From Gemmatimonas sp. (GTDB lineage Bacteria; Gemmatimonadota; Gemmatimonadetes; Gemmatimonadales; Gemmatimonadaceae), in NCBI GenBank assembly GCA_011390805.1, contig JAABRT010000024.1:382-44042 (forward strand): a DNA stretch of 43,661 nucleotides, given 5' to 3'. The notes beneath the pieces are model-generated. The model saw nothing but the letters and a program-made list of their open reading frames with translations, searched no databases and was not told the DNA's origin. Below, piece after piece: positions 1 through 7,906 of this stretch. Position 1 is the first letter of the stretch. Every line of letters begins with the position of its first letter. Position numbers and translations under genes: made by a program.

Positions 1-206
1 TTTCGGTGCGGCTACCGCAGTTCGAACTCTCGCTCGAAGATCTCATGGCGATGCGTGTCGGCACCGTGGTGCCGACCGGTATTTCGAAAGACGCGCGCCT
101 GATCGTCCGCACCGGTACGCAGGAACGCTTTGTCGGCCAGGCCGGCCGGGTGAGTGGCATGCTGGCGGTACGCATTGTTGACAGCATCACGCCCACGACG
201 CCGTAG
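1..206 (+). CDS. fliM: Flagellar motor switch protein FliM, C-terminal end (5' partial)
   Basis: The open frame enters from the left edge (first full codon at base 3) and ends at TAG 204-206, giving the last 67 residues. They form a SpoA-type beta domain: LEDLMAMRVGTVVPTG followed by a strand-rich segment ending in AVRIVDSI. This domain in FliM pairs with FliN at the base of the C-ring, where the switch complex transmits CheY signals to the rotor. Identity rests on the SpoA fold signature plus its position directly before fliN. The N-terminal CheY-binding and middle FliG-binding parts lie outside the window. A FliN/SpoA paralogue is possible, but gene order favours FliM. Confidence 0.85.
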   Translation, partial: SVRLPQFELSLEDLMAMRVGTVVPTGISKDARLIVRTGTQERFVGQAGRVSGMLAVRIVDSITPTTP

Positions 207-293
207 CAGCGCTCGTTCAGTGCTCGTTCAGCCCTCTGTTTTGCCCGTGATCATCTCTGATCTGTTCACCCGATTGACTCACAACCTCGCGCC

Positions 294-779
294 ATGAATC
301 CCGCAGAAATCGATGCCCTCGTAGCGAGTGTGCAGGCCGCCAAAGCCGGTGGAGCCGCCGCTCCGTCAGCGGACGCCGCCTCGGCGTCCGCCTCAGCCGC
401 GCCCGCTGCATCCGCCGAGTCTGACGCACGACCGGCTCAATCCGCATCGCCGCATGCACCACAGCTCGCGGAGTTTGAACGGATCGCGGCCCACAACCCG
501 GAAGTGCCGCTGAGCATGCTGTTCAGCTTGTCGCTGCCGATCTCCATTGAACTGGGGCGCACCTCCATGTCGGTGCAGGAGATCCTGCGGCTCGGACGCG
601 GCTCAGTGATTCAACTTGAGCGACTGGCCGGTGAGCCGATCGACATTTTTGTAGGCGACCGCCGCTTTGCTGAAGGTGAAGTCGTGGTACTGGGCGAGCA
701 TTTCGGCGTACGCATCACGCGTATTCTGGCGCGTGGTGCCAGCGCCACGTCCGGCAAGGCCGACCGGGAAGCAGCGTGA
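294..779 (+). CDS. fliN: Flagellar motor switch protein FliN
   Basis: 161 residues. Residues 1-60 are an Ala/Ser/Pro-rich, low-complexity extension. Residues about 70-155 are a classic SpoA domain: VPLSMLFSLSLPISIELGRT, then the FliN signature SVQEILRLGRGSVIQL, and GEPIDIFVGDRRFAEGEVVV, which is the usual FliN ending. FliN forms the lowest ring of the rotor C-ring and docks the FliH-FliI export complex. The ATG at 294 follows fliM by 87 bases. That spacer carries a 10-base direct repeat (211-220 and 222-231) and no recognisable gene. The Ala/Ser extension resembles the flexible N terminus of longer FliN proteins, so the identity is secure; the exact start is less certain. Confidence 0.95.
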   Translation: MNPAEIDALVASVQAAKAGGAAAPSADAASASASAAPAASAESDARPAQSASPHAPQLAEFERIAAHNPEVPLSMLFSLSLPISIELGRTSMSVQEILRLGRGSVIQLERLAGEPIDIFVGDRRFAEGEVVVLGEHFGVRITRILARGASATSGKADREAA

Positions 780-838
780 TGCGCACGCCGCTGCGGCTGA
801 CAGGCACGCGTCCGCCCACTACCTGAGCCACTCAGCAC

Positions 839-2434
839 ATGCTTTCGGCCGGAATCGGCATTTTTGCCGCGCTTGCGTTTGTGCTCGGGCTGATCGCTCT
901 GGCGGTCTGGGCGCTCAAGCGCGTGGGTGGCACAACAATGTCCAACCGCACCCGCTTGCCCGTCGAAGTGGTGCAGCGTGTCTCGCTGGGCCCGAAATCG
1001 GGGCTGGCGATTGTTCGCGTTGGCGAGAAGGTGATGGCCGTATCCATGGGAGACGGCGGCGTACACACGCTGTTTGAGGTAGACGAGGCGGATCGGCTTC
1101 GCATTGTCGCCGGCAGTGATGTTGCCACCCCATTGGTAAGCAGTGCGGCGGCACGGGAAGCCTTTGCCGGCACAAAAAAGGCGGTCCTTCGACCGTTCGG
1201 GCTGGCACTCAGCGATGCTCTTGACAGCACATCATCAAAACAGAAAAAGACTACTGTAGAGACATCAGCAAACAAAATCGAGCCGTTTGCACCTGAACCC
1301 CGGAAAACCGTTACTCGGCAGCCGCGCGATCTCGCCGCTGTGCTGTCCATGACGCTCGCCCCTTCAACCCGGCTGCTCTCGGTGGCGGCGGTGCTCTGTG
1401 CCGGACTGCTCGGCCCCATTCAGACAACTCATGCCCAGGGTGCCGAACCGGCCAGAACAGGCGCGGGAGCCGGAACCGGAGCGACTGCCACCGAGCCCGT
1501 TGCCGCCACGCAAGCGGCGGCCGCACAAGCGGCAAACGCACAAGCGGCCACCGCACAAGCGACATCCGCGCCAACCGCATTGAACGGACAGCCACCAGTC
1601 GCGCCACCGCCGGTCCCACCGGTCACTCCACCCACCGTGCCGCAGGGCATCACCAGCTCGGCGCCTCCGCCCGCCACACAACAAAGCGTCAGGCAAAATG
1701 GCGTTGCTACCGTTGACCCGAGCGATGTCGCGAGCCTCGGCGAGGCCGTGGGCGGCTTGGTGCCACAGCTGGATTTGCGACTGGGCAGCGGCCCTGACAG
1801 CGAGCTGCGCTTAAACGGTACCGTTGGTGTTGTGTTGATGATGGGTTTGATGACGATGGTCCCCACATTGATTCTCATGATGACGGGGTTCACGCGCATT
1901 CTCATCGTGCTGCATTTCCTGAAGCAGGCCATGGGTACCCAGAGCGCGCCGCCTGCCCATCTGGTGGCGGCACTCGCACTGCTGCTCACAGGGTTTGTCA
2001 TGGCGCCTACCATCAGCGAGGCCAACCGCACCGCCGTTACCCCCTGGTTGGAAGGGCGCATTGAACAAACGGAAATGCTCAAAACCGGAGTGGTACCATT
2101 CCGGGAGTTCATGCTGCGGCAAACCAACGAAAAAGATCTGCGCACCTTTGTTGAGATGAGCCAGATCGCCCAGCCCGACACCCCCGACGACGTGCCACTG
2201 CATGTGCTGATGTCGGCGTTTGTGGCCAGCGAGCTGCGCACCGCCTTTCAGATCGGCTTCGCGATCTATCTGCCGTTCATCATCATCGACGCCGTAGTCG
2301 CATCGGTGCTGATGGCCATGGGCATGTTCATGCTACCGCCCGCGATGATCTCCCTGCCCTTCAAGCTGCTGCTGTTTGTGCTGGTGGACGGCTGGAGTCT
2401 CACAATCCAGAGCCTCGTTCAAAGCTTCCGATAA
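839..2434 (+). CDS. fliP: FliO-FliP fusion, flagellar export gate protein
   Basis: 531 residues in one uninterrupted frame. Residues 4-27 are a transmembrane helix and 38-92 a FliO-like cytoplasmic domain (LPVEVVQRVSLGPKSGLAIV). Residues 93-170 are a charged linker. Residues 171-200 look like a signal peptide, with Met171, a hydrophobic core and THAQ/G. Residues 201-290 are Ala/Gln/Pro-rich low complexity. Residues 295-531 are a complete FliP, with TLILMMTGFTRILIVLHFL and MGTQSAPP typical of the family. FliP forms the P5Q4R1 gate core of the flagellar type III exporter, and FliO helps FliP assemble. Most bacteria encode them separately. I see no Shine-Dalgarno before the internal ATG at 1349, which favours a true fusion, perhaps cleaved after residue 200. 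The terminator at 2504-2544 follows. Confidence 0.93.
   Translation: MLSAGIGIFAALAFVLGLIALAVWALKRVGGTTMSNRTRLPVEVVQRVSLGPKSGLAIVRVGEKVMAVSMGDGGVHTLFEVDEADRLRIVAGSDVATPLVSSAAAREAFAGTKKAVLRPFGLALSDALDSTSSKQKKTTVETSANKIEPFAPEPRKTVTRQPRDLAAVLSMTLAPSTRLLSVAAVLCAGLLGPIQTTHAQGAEPARTGAGAGTGATATEPVAATQAAAAQAANAQAATAQATSAPTALNGQPPVAPPPVPPVTPPTVPQGITSSAPPPATQQSVRQNGVATVDPSDVASLGEAVGGLVPQLDLRLGSGPDSELRLNGTVGVVLMMGLMTMVPTLILMMTGFTRILIVLHFLKQAMGTQSAPPAHLVAALALLLTGFVMAPTISEANRTAVTPWLEGRIEQTEMLKTGVVPFREFMLRQTNEKDLRTFVEMSQIAQPDTPDDVPLHVLMSAFVASELRTAFQIGFAIYLPFIIIDAVVASVLMAMGMFMLPPAMISLPFKLLLFVLVDGWSLTIQSLVQSFR
1508..1567 (+). repeat. Four 15-bp tandem units inside fliOP coding sequence
   Basis: Units start at 1508, 1523, 1538 and 1553; the core is GCACAAGCGGC, and the first unit is the most diverged. 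They encode AQAAN/AQAAT-type pentapeptides in the Ala/Gln-rich linker between the putative signal peptide and the FliP core. The period is a multiple of three, so copy-number change would keep the frame. Confidence 0.8.
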
Positions 2435-2503
2435 CAGCTGGAGGCCACGTCACACCGGCCCCGACAAAGCTCTCCGCCCACCCAGTCTTCGCCCCAACAC
2501 CAC

Positions 2504-2544
2504 AACCGGTGCGAGTCCACCCAACGGACTCGCACCGGTTTTTT
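2504..2544 (+). terminator. Strong Rho-independent terminator after fliOP
   Basis: A perfect 15-bp stem (2504-2518 with 2526-2540) closes a 7-base loop (ACCCAAC) and runs into TTTTTT at 2539-2544. It lies 70 bases after the fliOP stop codon. It separates fliOP from fliQ, which are usually contiguous, so fliQ onwards must depend on a second promoter. Confidence 0.92.
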
Positions 2545-2818
2545 GCGCCCGCTCCAGCAGCCAGAGACTCATTCCACTCACACGGCAGCTTCTTCCGGCC
2601 ACAAATCGTGCCGCAGATCACTCGCCGTAGATCGGCAAAAAATGCCCGTTCAGGCCATTCCCAGGAATGCTGTTCCGCCAATCGGAAAATCTATAAGCTG
2701 TTGTTAAACAACACTTTCCACCTTTCGAAGTGATTCAGGTTCGTGTGGTACGACTCCTGCTCTATAGCACAACAGAACGGATCTCGTAGAGCACTCCAGT
2801 CAAACAGCCTGACCACTC
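2545..2818 (+). promoter_or_regulatory. Regulatory region upstream of fliQ with clustered inverted repeats
   Basis: No convincing gene is seen here. Three inverted repeats cluster within 60 bases: CATTCC-CA-GGAATG (2656-2669), TTCCG-CCAAT-CGGAA (2673-2687) and TGTTGTT-A-AACAACA (2699-2713). A -10-like TATAAG (2692-2697) sits between the second and third, with no good -35 at 16-18 bases. Because a strong terminator precedes it, this stretch must hold the promoter of the fliQ-to-fliA operon. The promoter position is a guess; the repeats are directly visible. Confidence 0.45.
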
Positions 2819-3088
2819 ATGTCACACCAGTTTGTCATCGACCTTTCACGCGAAGCGATTCTTACCGCGCTCATGATTGCCGCGCCGATGTTGATCATCG
2901 CGCTGGGCATCGGGCTGCTGGTAAGCGTGATCCAGTCGGTGACCCAGATTCAGGAGCAGACGCTTTCGTTTGTCCCGAAGCTTGTGGGTGTGGGTGCAGC
3001 CTTCATTGTGGGCCTGCCCTGGCTGCTGCAGATCCTGATCAAATACACCACCTCCCTCATCCAGAGCATCCCGGAGATGGTCGGATGA
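2819..3088 (+). CDS. fliQ: Flagellar export gate protein FliQ
   Basis: 89 residues, the normal FliQ length. There are two long hydrophobic helices (about 14-40 and 52-76), with the conserved loop QSVTQIQEQTLSFVPKL between them, which is diagnostic of FliQ. FliQ wraps FliP/FliR in the export gate within the MS ring. The ATG at 2819 matches the family's usual N terminus (hydrophilic, then DLSREAI). Its stop TGA (3086-3088) overlaps the fliR ATG by four bases, indicating translational coupling. It is the first gene of the second flagellar operon. Confidence 0.97.
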   Translation: MSHQFVIDLSREAILTALMIAAPMLIIALGIGLLVSVIQSVTQIQEQTLSFVPKLVGVGAAFIVGLPWLLQILIKYTTSLIQSIPEMVG

Positions 3089-3879
3089 GTGGCTTTCCCG
3101 ACCTCTTTGCTCCCGGCACCGCGTCGGCACTGGTGCTCGTCGCGCTTCGCGTGGGCGGCCTGTTGCTGGTGGCACCGGTCTGGTCTGCCCGAACTGTACC
3201 CATGCGTCTCCGGACGGCGTGTCTTGTGATTTTCGCGGTATTCCTCCTCCCAACCGCAATCGCGAGCGCGCCGGCCGGTGGCGTGGTCATTACCCCCACC
3301 GCCTTTCTCGCCGAAACGTTTATCGGCTTCGCCATCGGACTGGCCGGCGCCATCATCATTGCCGGCGCCGAGGCGGCGGGAGATATGCTGTCCATCTCGA
3401 TCGGCTTGTCCGGCGCCGCGATTTTCAATCCCATGAACGGCGGCCAGACCATGGTGCTCGGCCAGTTCATGCAGCTCTTCGCGCTGACGCTGCTGCTCAC
3501 CGCCGGCGGCCACGTGATCATGCTCGAAGCGCTGGCCGACACGTTTCGTGTGCTGCCCATTGGCGGTGCGGTGAATCTGGCCGATGGCGCCCGCGCCTTG
3601 GCCGATACCGGCACAACAATCTTTGCGTCAGCGCTCAAGTTCGCCGCCCCCGTGCTCGGCGCGATCATGATCACCAACGTTTCGCTGGGCGTACTGAGTC
3701 GCGCGGCACCGCAGCTCAACATCTTCACGGTCGCCTTTCCCCTCCAGATCGGCATCGGAATGCTGGTGCTGGCCATGACGCTGGCCGTCATCGCCACGGC
3801 CATCAGTCAGTGGCCCACCGAGTTCGGTCTCTCGCTCGAGAGCACCATGGGAGCGTTGGCGCTCCCGGGAGTGCGCTGA
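3085..3879 (+). CDS. fliR: Flagellar export gate protein FliR
   Basis: 264 residues, usual for FliR (about 260). It has multiple hydrophobic helices and the conserved segment AGDMLSISIGLSGAAIFNP, and it ends shortly after a C-terminal helix as in the family. FliR completes the FliP-FliQ-FliR helical gate through which rod, hook and filament subunits are exported. I chose ATG 3085 because it overlaps the fliQ stop (ATGA) and gives the usual N terminus. The same frame stays open back to 2743, but that extension has no membrane signature and overlaps fliQ entirely. flhB follows after one base. Confidence 0.96.
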   Translation: MSGFPDLFAPGTASALVLVALRVGGLLLVAPVWSARTVPMRLRTACLVIFAVFLLPTAIASAPAGGVVITPTAFLAETFIGFAIGLAGAIIIAGAEAAGDMLSISIGLSGAAIFNPMNGGQTMVLGQFMQLFALTLLLTAGGHVIMLEALADTFRVLPIGGAVNLADGARALADTGTTIFASALKFAAPVLGAIMITNVSLGVLSRAAPQLNIFTVAFPLQIGIGMLVLAMTLAVIATAISQWPTEFGLSLESTMGALALPGVR

Positions 3880-3880
3880 C

Positions 3881-4978
3881 ATGGCGAAGGAAGGACCGGG
3901 CGGAGAAAAGACCGAAGACGCCACCGAGAAAAAACTGCAGGACGCGCGCCTTGACGGACAAATCGCCAAGAGCCCGGAGCTCATGACGGCCGCGTTTCTG
4001 ATGGCCATGACGCTCACGCTCACCGTGGCCGGTCCGCCGCTTTGGCGTTTTCTGCTCAACGCCATGGGAGAAAGTCTCATGACGGCCGGACAGCAGTCGC
4101 TCCTTGGCACAGCCAGCGTTGCCATGCTGCAGGGACTGGGATGGAAATCACTCGCGGCAATGGGTGGTGTGCTGTCGGCCAGTCTCGTGATTGCCGTGGT
4201 GGTGAATCTCGTGCAGGTGGGTCCGCTGCTCACGGCCAAACCACTCGCTCCGAAGTTTTCACGCATCAACCCGATCAGCGGCTTTCAGCGCATTGCGTCA
4301 CCGCGCTCCCTGGTGGAGCTGTTCAAGTCGTTGTTCAAAATGGGCATCGTTGCACTCGTGGTCTGGATCACGGTGCGTCGCGCCCTGCCCGAGCTGGAAT
4401 CGCTGCCGTTGCTTGAGCCAACAGCGCTGCTGCAGGTCACCGGCCGCTACACGCTCGCGCTGCTGCGCAATGCCGGTGTGCTTTTTCTGGTGCTGGCCGC
4501 TGCCGACTATGGCTACCAGCGCTGGCAGCGCCTGGAAGAGCTCAAGATGACCAAGCAGGAAGTGCGTGACGAGTACAAGAACTCCGAAGGTGACGCCAAC
4601 ATCAAAGCGCGCCGTCGTCAGGTCGCGCGCGACCGTTTGCGCAAACAGATGTTTGCCGATGTCCCGTCGGCCGATGTGGTGATTGTCAATCCCACACACA
4701 TCGCCATCGCACTCAAGTACGATCCCGATCTCGCACCGGCACCGTTTGTCATTGCCATTGGGCAGCGCAAGATCGCCGAACGCATCAAGGCGATCGCGTT
4801 TGAAGCGGGCGTACCGGTGGTCGAAAACAAGCCACTCGCACGTGCGCTCATCAAACTCGCACGCGTTGGCTCAATGATTCCCGTGGACTTCTACCTGGCA
4901 GTCGCAGAAGTCCTGGCCTTTGTAGTACGTCAACGTCAGCGCTACGGGAAATCGTGGCGCGGCAACGCGGCGGCGTAA
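3881..4978 (+). CDS. flhB: Flagellar export switch protein FlhB
   Basis: 365 residues. The N terminus EKTEDATEKKLQDARLDGQI is the standard FlhB opening. Four hydrophobic helices follow, then a charged cytoplasmic domain with the autocleavage motif NPTH at residues 270-273 followed by IAIALKYDPD. FlhB sits on the FliPQR gate; cleavage between N and P lets the exporter switch from rod/hook to filament substrates. All signature residues are present, so it should be functional. The ATG starts one base after fliR. The stop TAA (4976-4978) lies six bases before the flhA ATG. Confidence 0.97.
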   Translation: MAKEGPGGEKTEDATEKKLQDARLDGQIAKSPELMTAAFLMAMTLTLTVAGPPLWRFLLNAMGESLMTAGQQSLLGTASVAMLQGLGWKSLAAMGGVLSASLVIAVVVNLVQVGPLLTAKPLAPKFSRINPISGFQRIASPRSLVELFKSLFKMGIVALVVWITVRRALPELESLPLLEPTALLQVTGRYTLALLRNAGVLFLVLAAADYGYQRWQRLEELKMTKQEVRDEYKNSEGDANIKARRRQVARDRLRKQMFADVPSADVVIVNPTHIAIALKYDPDLAPAPFVIAIGQRKIAERIKAIAFEAGVPVVENKPLARALIKLARVGSMIPVDFYLAVAEVLAFVVRQRQRYGKSWRGNAAA

Positions 4979-4983
4979 TCATC

Positions 4984-7074
4984 ATGACCAGCGCCGCACT
5001 CCCAGTTCCGATGGATGGCCTCGCGGGCCGTCGCCGTGCCGAAGTCGGCCTCGCGCTGGCGGTTGTGTTTGTCATTGCACTCATCGTGCTGCCGCTGCCG
5101 CCGCTGCTGCTCGATTTGTGTCTGGCGTTGAGCATCGGTCTGTCCATGACGGTGCTGCTCGTCTCGCTCTACAACACCAACCCGCTCGACTTCAGCTCGT
5201 TTCCGTCGCTCATTCTGTTGTTGACGCTGTTCCGCATCGGACTCAACGTCTCGAGCACGCGACTCATTCTCTCCGAAGGCGAAGCCGGACAGGTCATTGA
5301 GGCCTTCGGCGCATTTGTGATCGGTGGCAACTACGCCGTTGGCGTGGTCATCTTCCTGATCCTGGTCGGCATCAACTTCATTGTCATCACGAAGGGTGCC
5401 GGCCGCATTGCCGAAGTCGCTGCACGCTTCACGCTCGACGCCATGCCCGGCAAGCAGATGGCGATTGACGCCGATCTGTCGGCCGGCCTGATCGACGAAA
5501 AGCAGGCGCGTACCAGGCGCGATGAAATCTCGCGCACCGCCGACTTCTACGGCGCAATGGATGGTGCGTCCAAGTATGTGAAGGGCGACGCAGTGCTCGG
5601 CATTCTGGTGGTGGTCATCAACATTCTAGGCGGCATCTTCATTGGTGTGGTGCAGCGTGAAATGGACTTCGCCACCGCAGCGTCTACCTACACCATTCTC
5701 ACGGTTGGTGACGGACTCGTTTCGCAGATTCCGGGACTGATCATCTCCACTGCCGCGGGCATCATGGTCACCGCGGCTACCGGCACCGATCGCATTGGTG
5801 TGGTAATCAGCTCACAGCTCAGCGCGCATCCGCGCGCGCTGTGGGTGACGAGCGGATTGATGGGCGCGTTTGCACTCGTTCCCGGACTGCCGATGCTGCC
5901 GTTCCTCGCCCTGGCTGGTGGTGCGGGATTGCTGGCCCGCGCCAGCAGCAAGCAGGAAGTACGTCGCGAAGAACTTGCCCTCATCGGTCCCGCACCGGAG
6001 CCCGAGGAACCGCAGGACAGCGATCCGATGCGCGATCTGCTGCAAATCGATCCCATCGAACTTGAAGTCGGCTACGCCCTCATTCCCCTGATTGATGAAG
6101 GCCAGGGCGGCGATCTGCTCGAACGCATCTCGTTGCTGCGCAAGCAGGCCGCGATTGAACTTGGCATTCTTGTACCACCCATTCGTATTCGTGATGACAT
6201 CCGTCTGCCGGCCAACGAATACCTGATCAAGCTGCGCGGCTCTGAAGTTGCACGCGGTGAAGTCATGCCGCGCTTTCTGATGGCGCTCGATACGGGCGGC
6301 GTGGTTGGTGATATCGACGGCATGGAAACGGTTGATCCGTCGTTTGGTATGCCCGCGCGCTGGATTTCCGCGCAGCGTCGCACCGAAGCCGAAGCGATGG
6401 GTTATGTCGTGGTGGAGCCCACCACAGTTGTTGCAACGCACTTGATGGAAACACTCAAGGCCAATGCCGCCGAGTTGCTCGGACGCCAGGAAGTACAGGG
6501 CATGATCGAGACACTCAAGAAGTCGCATCCGGCGCTGGTTGAAGAAATCGTCCCGAACAAGGTCTCACTCAGCACACTGCACCGCGTGTTGCAGCGTCTG
6601 CTGCGCGAGCGCGTACCGATTCGCGACCTGGTCACGATTCTCGAAGCACTGGGCGATGGCGCCGAAAGCACCAAGGATCCCGAGATCCTCACGGAAGCCG
6701 CACGCCGCGCACTCACCAATGTCATTGCACGGATGTTTGCCGACAGCACCGGCACAGTGCGTGGTGTAACGATCGGGCCGCGCCTGGAGAGTGCGCTCAC
6801 CGGTTTGTTCTCGCCGCGTGTGGCCCAGGCAGGTGTGCCACTGCTGACGCCCGACTCGCTGGCCGGATTGCTGCGCACACTCAATCAACTGGCCACAACG
6901 CACGCGGTTGATGGACGTCCCATGCCCTTGATCACACCACCGTCGCTTCGTGTTGGCGTTCGCCGACTCATTGAACCGGTGTTGCCGTCTCTGCCCGTGG
7001 TGTCGCTGGGTGAGTTGCCAGCCACCATTACGCTCACCAGCGTCGCTACCTGGGAAATGACAAATGCAGCTTGA
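4984..7074 (+). CDS. flhA: Flagellar export gate subunit FlhA
   Basis: 696 residues, typical for FlhA (about 690). Residues about 20-330 contain eight hydrophobic helices and the FHIPEP-family segment LLTLFRIGLNVSSTRLIL. Residues from about 345 form the cytoplasmic domain that docks export chaperones, with ELLGRQEVQGMIETLKKSHP and LHRVLQRLLRERVPIRDL as conserved landmarks. FlhA is the ring-forming, proton-using subunit of the type III gate. The frame is open to a GTG at 4954 inside flhB, but ATG 4984 gives the family-typical N terminus and a clean junction. The stop overlaps the flhF start by 11 bases. Confidence 0.97.
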   Translation: MTSAALPVPMDGLAGRRRAEVGLALAVVFVIALIVLPLPPLLLDLCLALSIGLSMTVLLVSLYNTNPLDFSSFPSLILLLTLFRIGLNVSSTRLILSEGEAGQVIEAFGAFVIGGNYAVGVVIFLILVGINFIVITKGAGRIAEVAARFTLDAMPGKQMAIDADLSAGLIDEKQARTRRDEISRTADFYGAMDGASKYVKGDAVLGILVVVINILGGIFIGVVQREMDFATAASTYTILTVGDGLVSQIPGLIISTAAGIMVTAATGTDRIGVVISSQLSAHPRALWVTSGLMGAFALVPGLPMLPFLALAGGAGLLARASSKQEVRREELALIGPAPEPEEPQDSDPMRDLLQIDPIELEVGYALIPLIDEGQGGDLLERISLLRKQAAIELGILVPPIRIRDDIRLPANEYLIKLRGSEVARGEVMPRFLMALDTGGVVGDIDGMETVDPSFGMPARWISAQRRTEAEAMGYVVVEPTTVVATHLMETLKANAAELLGRQEVQGMIETLKKSHPALVEEIVPNKVSLSTLHRVLQRLLRERVPIRDLVTILEALGDGAESTKDPEILTEAARRALTNVIARMFADSTGTVRGVTIGPRLESALTGLFSPRVAQAGVPLLTPDSLAGLLRTLNQLATTHAVDGRPMPLITPPSLRVGVRRLIEPVLPSLPVVSLGELPATITLTSVATWEMTNAA

Positions 7075-7906
7075 ATGCTTTCGCGGTGCTGACTTCAGTC
7101 AGGTGTCTGCACGCGCGCGTCGTTCGCTTGGCGACGATGTGATGATTCTGCACACGCGCACGCTGCGTGACGACGGTGTACCGCGCGTTGAAGTATTGGC
7201 GGCGCCGGCGAGCACACTCGAACATGTGCAGCAGCGGCTGCAGGCGGCGCCGCTGCCAACACCGTTGCGTCGCCCCAATGGTCGTCCTTATGTGATCGCC
7301 CTGGTTGGTCCAACGGGTGCCGGCAAAACCACAACGGCAGCCAAGCTTGCCGTGCGTCCGGGCACATTCGGTATCGGACGTACGGGACTGCTCACAATCG
7401 ATACATATCGCGTTGGTGGCATGGAGCAGTTGGCCACGTACGCCGAACTGGCCAGCGTGCCATTCGACGTTGTGTACGATGCCACAGAAGTGAATGACGC
7501 CTTCGCGCGGCTGCGTGATTGCGATGTGATTCTGGTAGACACTCCGGGTCGCTCGCCGGCCGCCGCCGATGTTACCGATCGCTGGCGCACGCTGCTCGAC
7601 GCGCTCAAGCCCGATGAAGTGCATCTGGTATTGCCGGCCACCATGCGTGGCGACCTCGCGCTCAATGTGGAACGTGCCTATCGCACATCAGGTGCGCATA
7701 CGGGCGCGACGCACGTGCTGCTCTCCAAGCTCGATGAAGTACCAGCCGAACGTGGCGTCACCGATCTCGCCATGTCCATGGCGCTGCCCACGCGCTGGAT
7801 TACCGACGGACAGGATGTGCCCGCGCATCTCGCGCCCGCAGTACCGCGTTTGCTGCGTTCACTCGGACTCGGTGTTGATGCCGACGATTCCTGGACGAAC
7901 GCCTGA
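7064..7906 (+). CDS. flhF: Flagellar biosynthesis GTPase FlhF (short form)
   Basis: 280 residues. The N terminus has the FlhF B-domain start (QLECFRGADFSQVSARARRS, then a stretch giving VMILHTRTL). The G domain follows: P-loop GPTGAGKTTTAAKLA (82-96), IDTYRVGGMEQL, DTPGR and SKLDE. FlhF is an SRP-type GTPase that marks the site of flagellum assembly and, with FlhG, controls number. The P-loop sits about 100 residues nearer the N terminus than in B. subtilis FlhF, so the helical N domain appears absent. The GTP-binding motifs look intact. It overlaps flhA by 11 bases, and its TGA shares a base with the next ATG. Confidence 0.93.
   Translation: MQLECFRGADFSQVSARARRSLGDDVMILHTRTLRDDGVPRVEVLAAPASTLEHVQQRLQAAPLPTPLRRPNGRPYVIALVGPTGAGKTTTAAKLAVRPGTFGIGRTGLLTIDTYRVGGMEQLATYAELASVPFDVVYDATEVNDAFARLRDCDVILVDTPGRSPAAADVTDRWRTLLDALKPDEVHLVLPATMRGDLALNVERAYRTSGAHTGATHVLLSKLDEVPAERGVTDLAMSMALPTRWITDGQDVPAHLAPAVPRLLRSLGLGVDADDSWTNA

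Noticed and set aside
2504-2544. tRNA-like or small RNA hairpin
   Set aside because: A single perfect stem with a terminal T-run is a terminator; there are no anticodon or T-arm features.
2509-2733. 74-residue open frame between fliOP and fliQ
   Set aside because: It starts inside the terminator hairpin and its composition (His/Arg/Ser-rich) is not protein-like; no Shine-Dalgarno or family.
2743-3084. Open frame extending FliR upstream to 2743
   Set aside because: It overlaps fliQ completely, shows no coding features and FliR aligns from ATG 3085, which overlaps the fliQ stop in the usual coupled way.
3057-3803. 248-residue minus-strand frame opposite fliR
   Set aside because: Shadow of the high-GC fliR reading frame; the encoded sequence is low-complexity Ala/Ser and has no start signal.
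5812-6528. 238-residue minus-strand frame opposite flhA
   Set aside because: Antisense shadow with His/Gln/Arg-rich composition; flhA is certain here.
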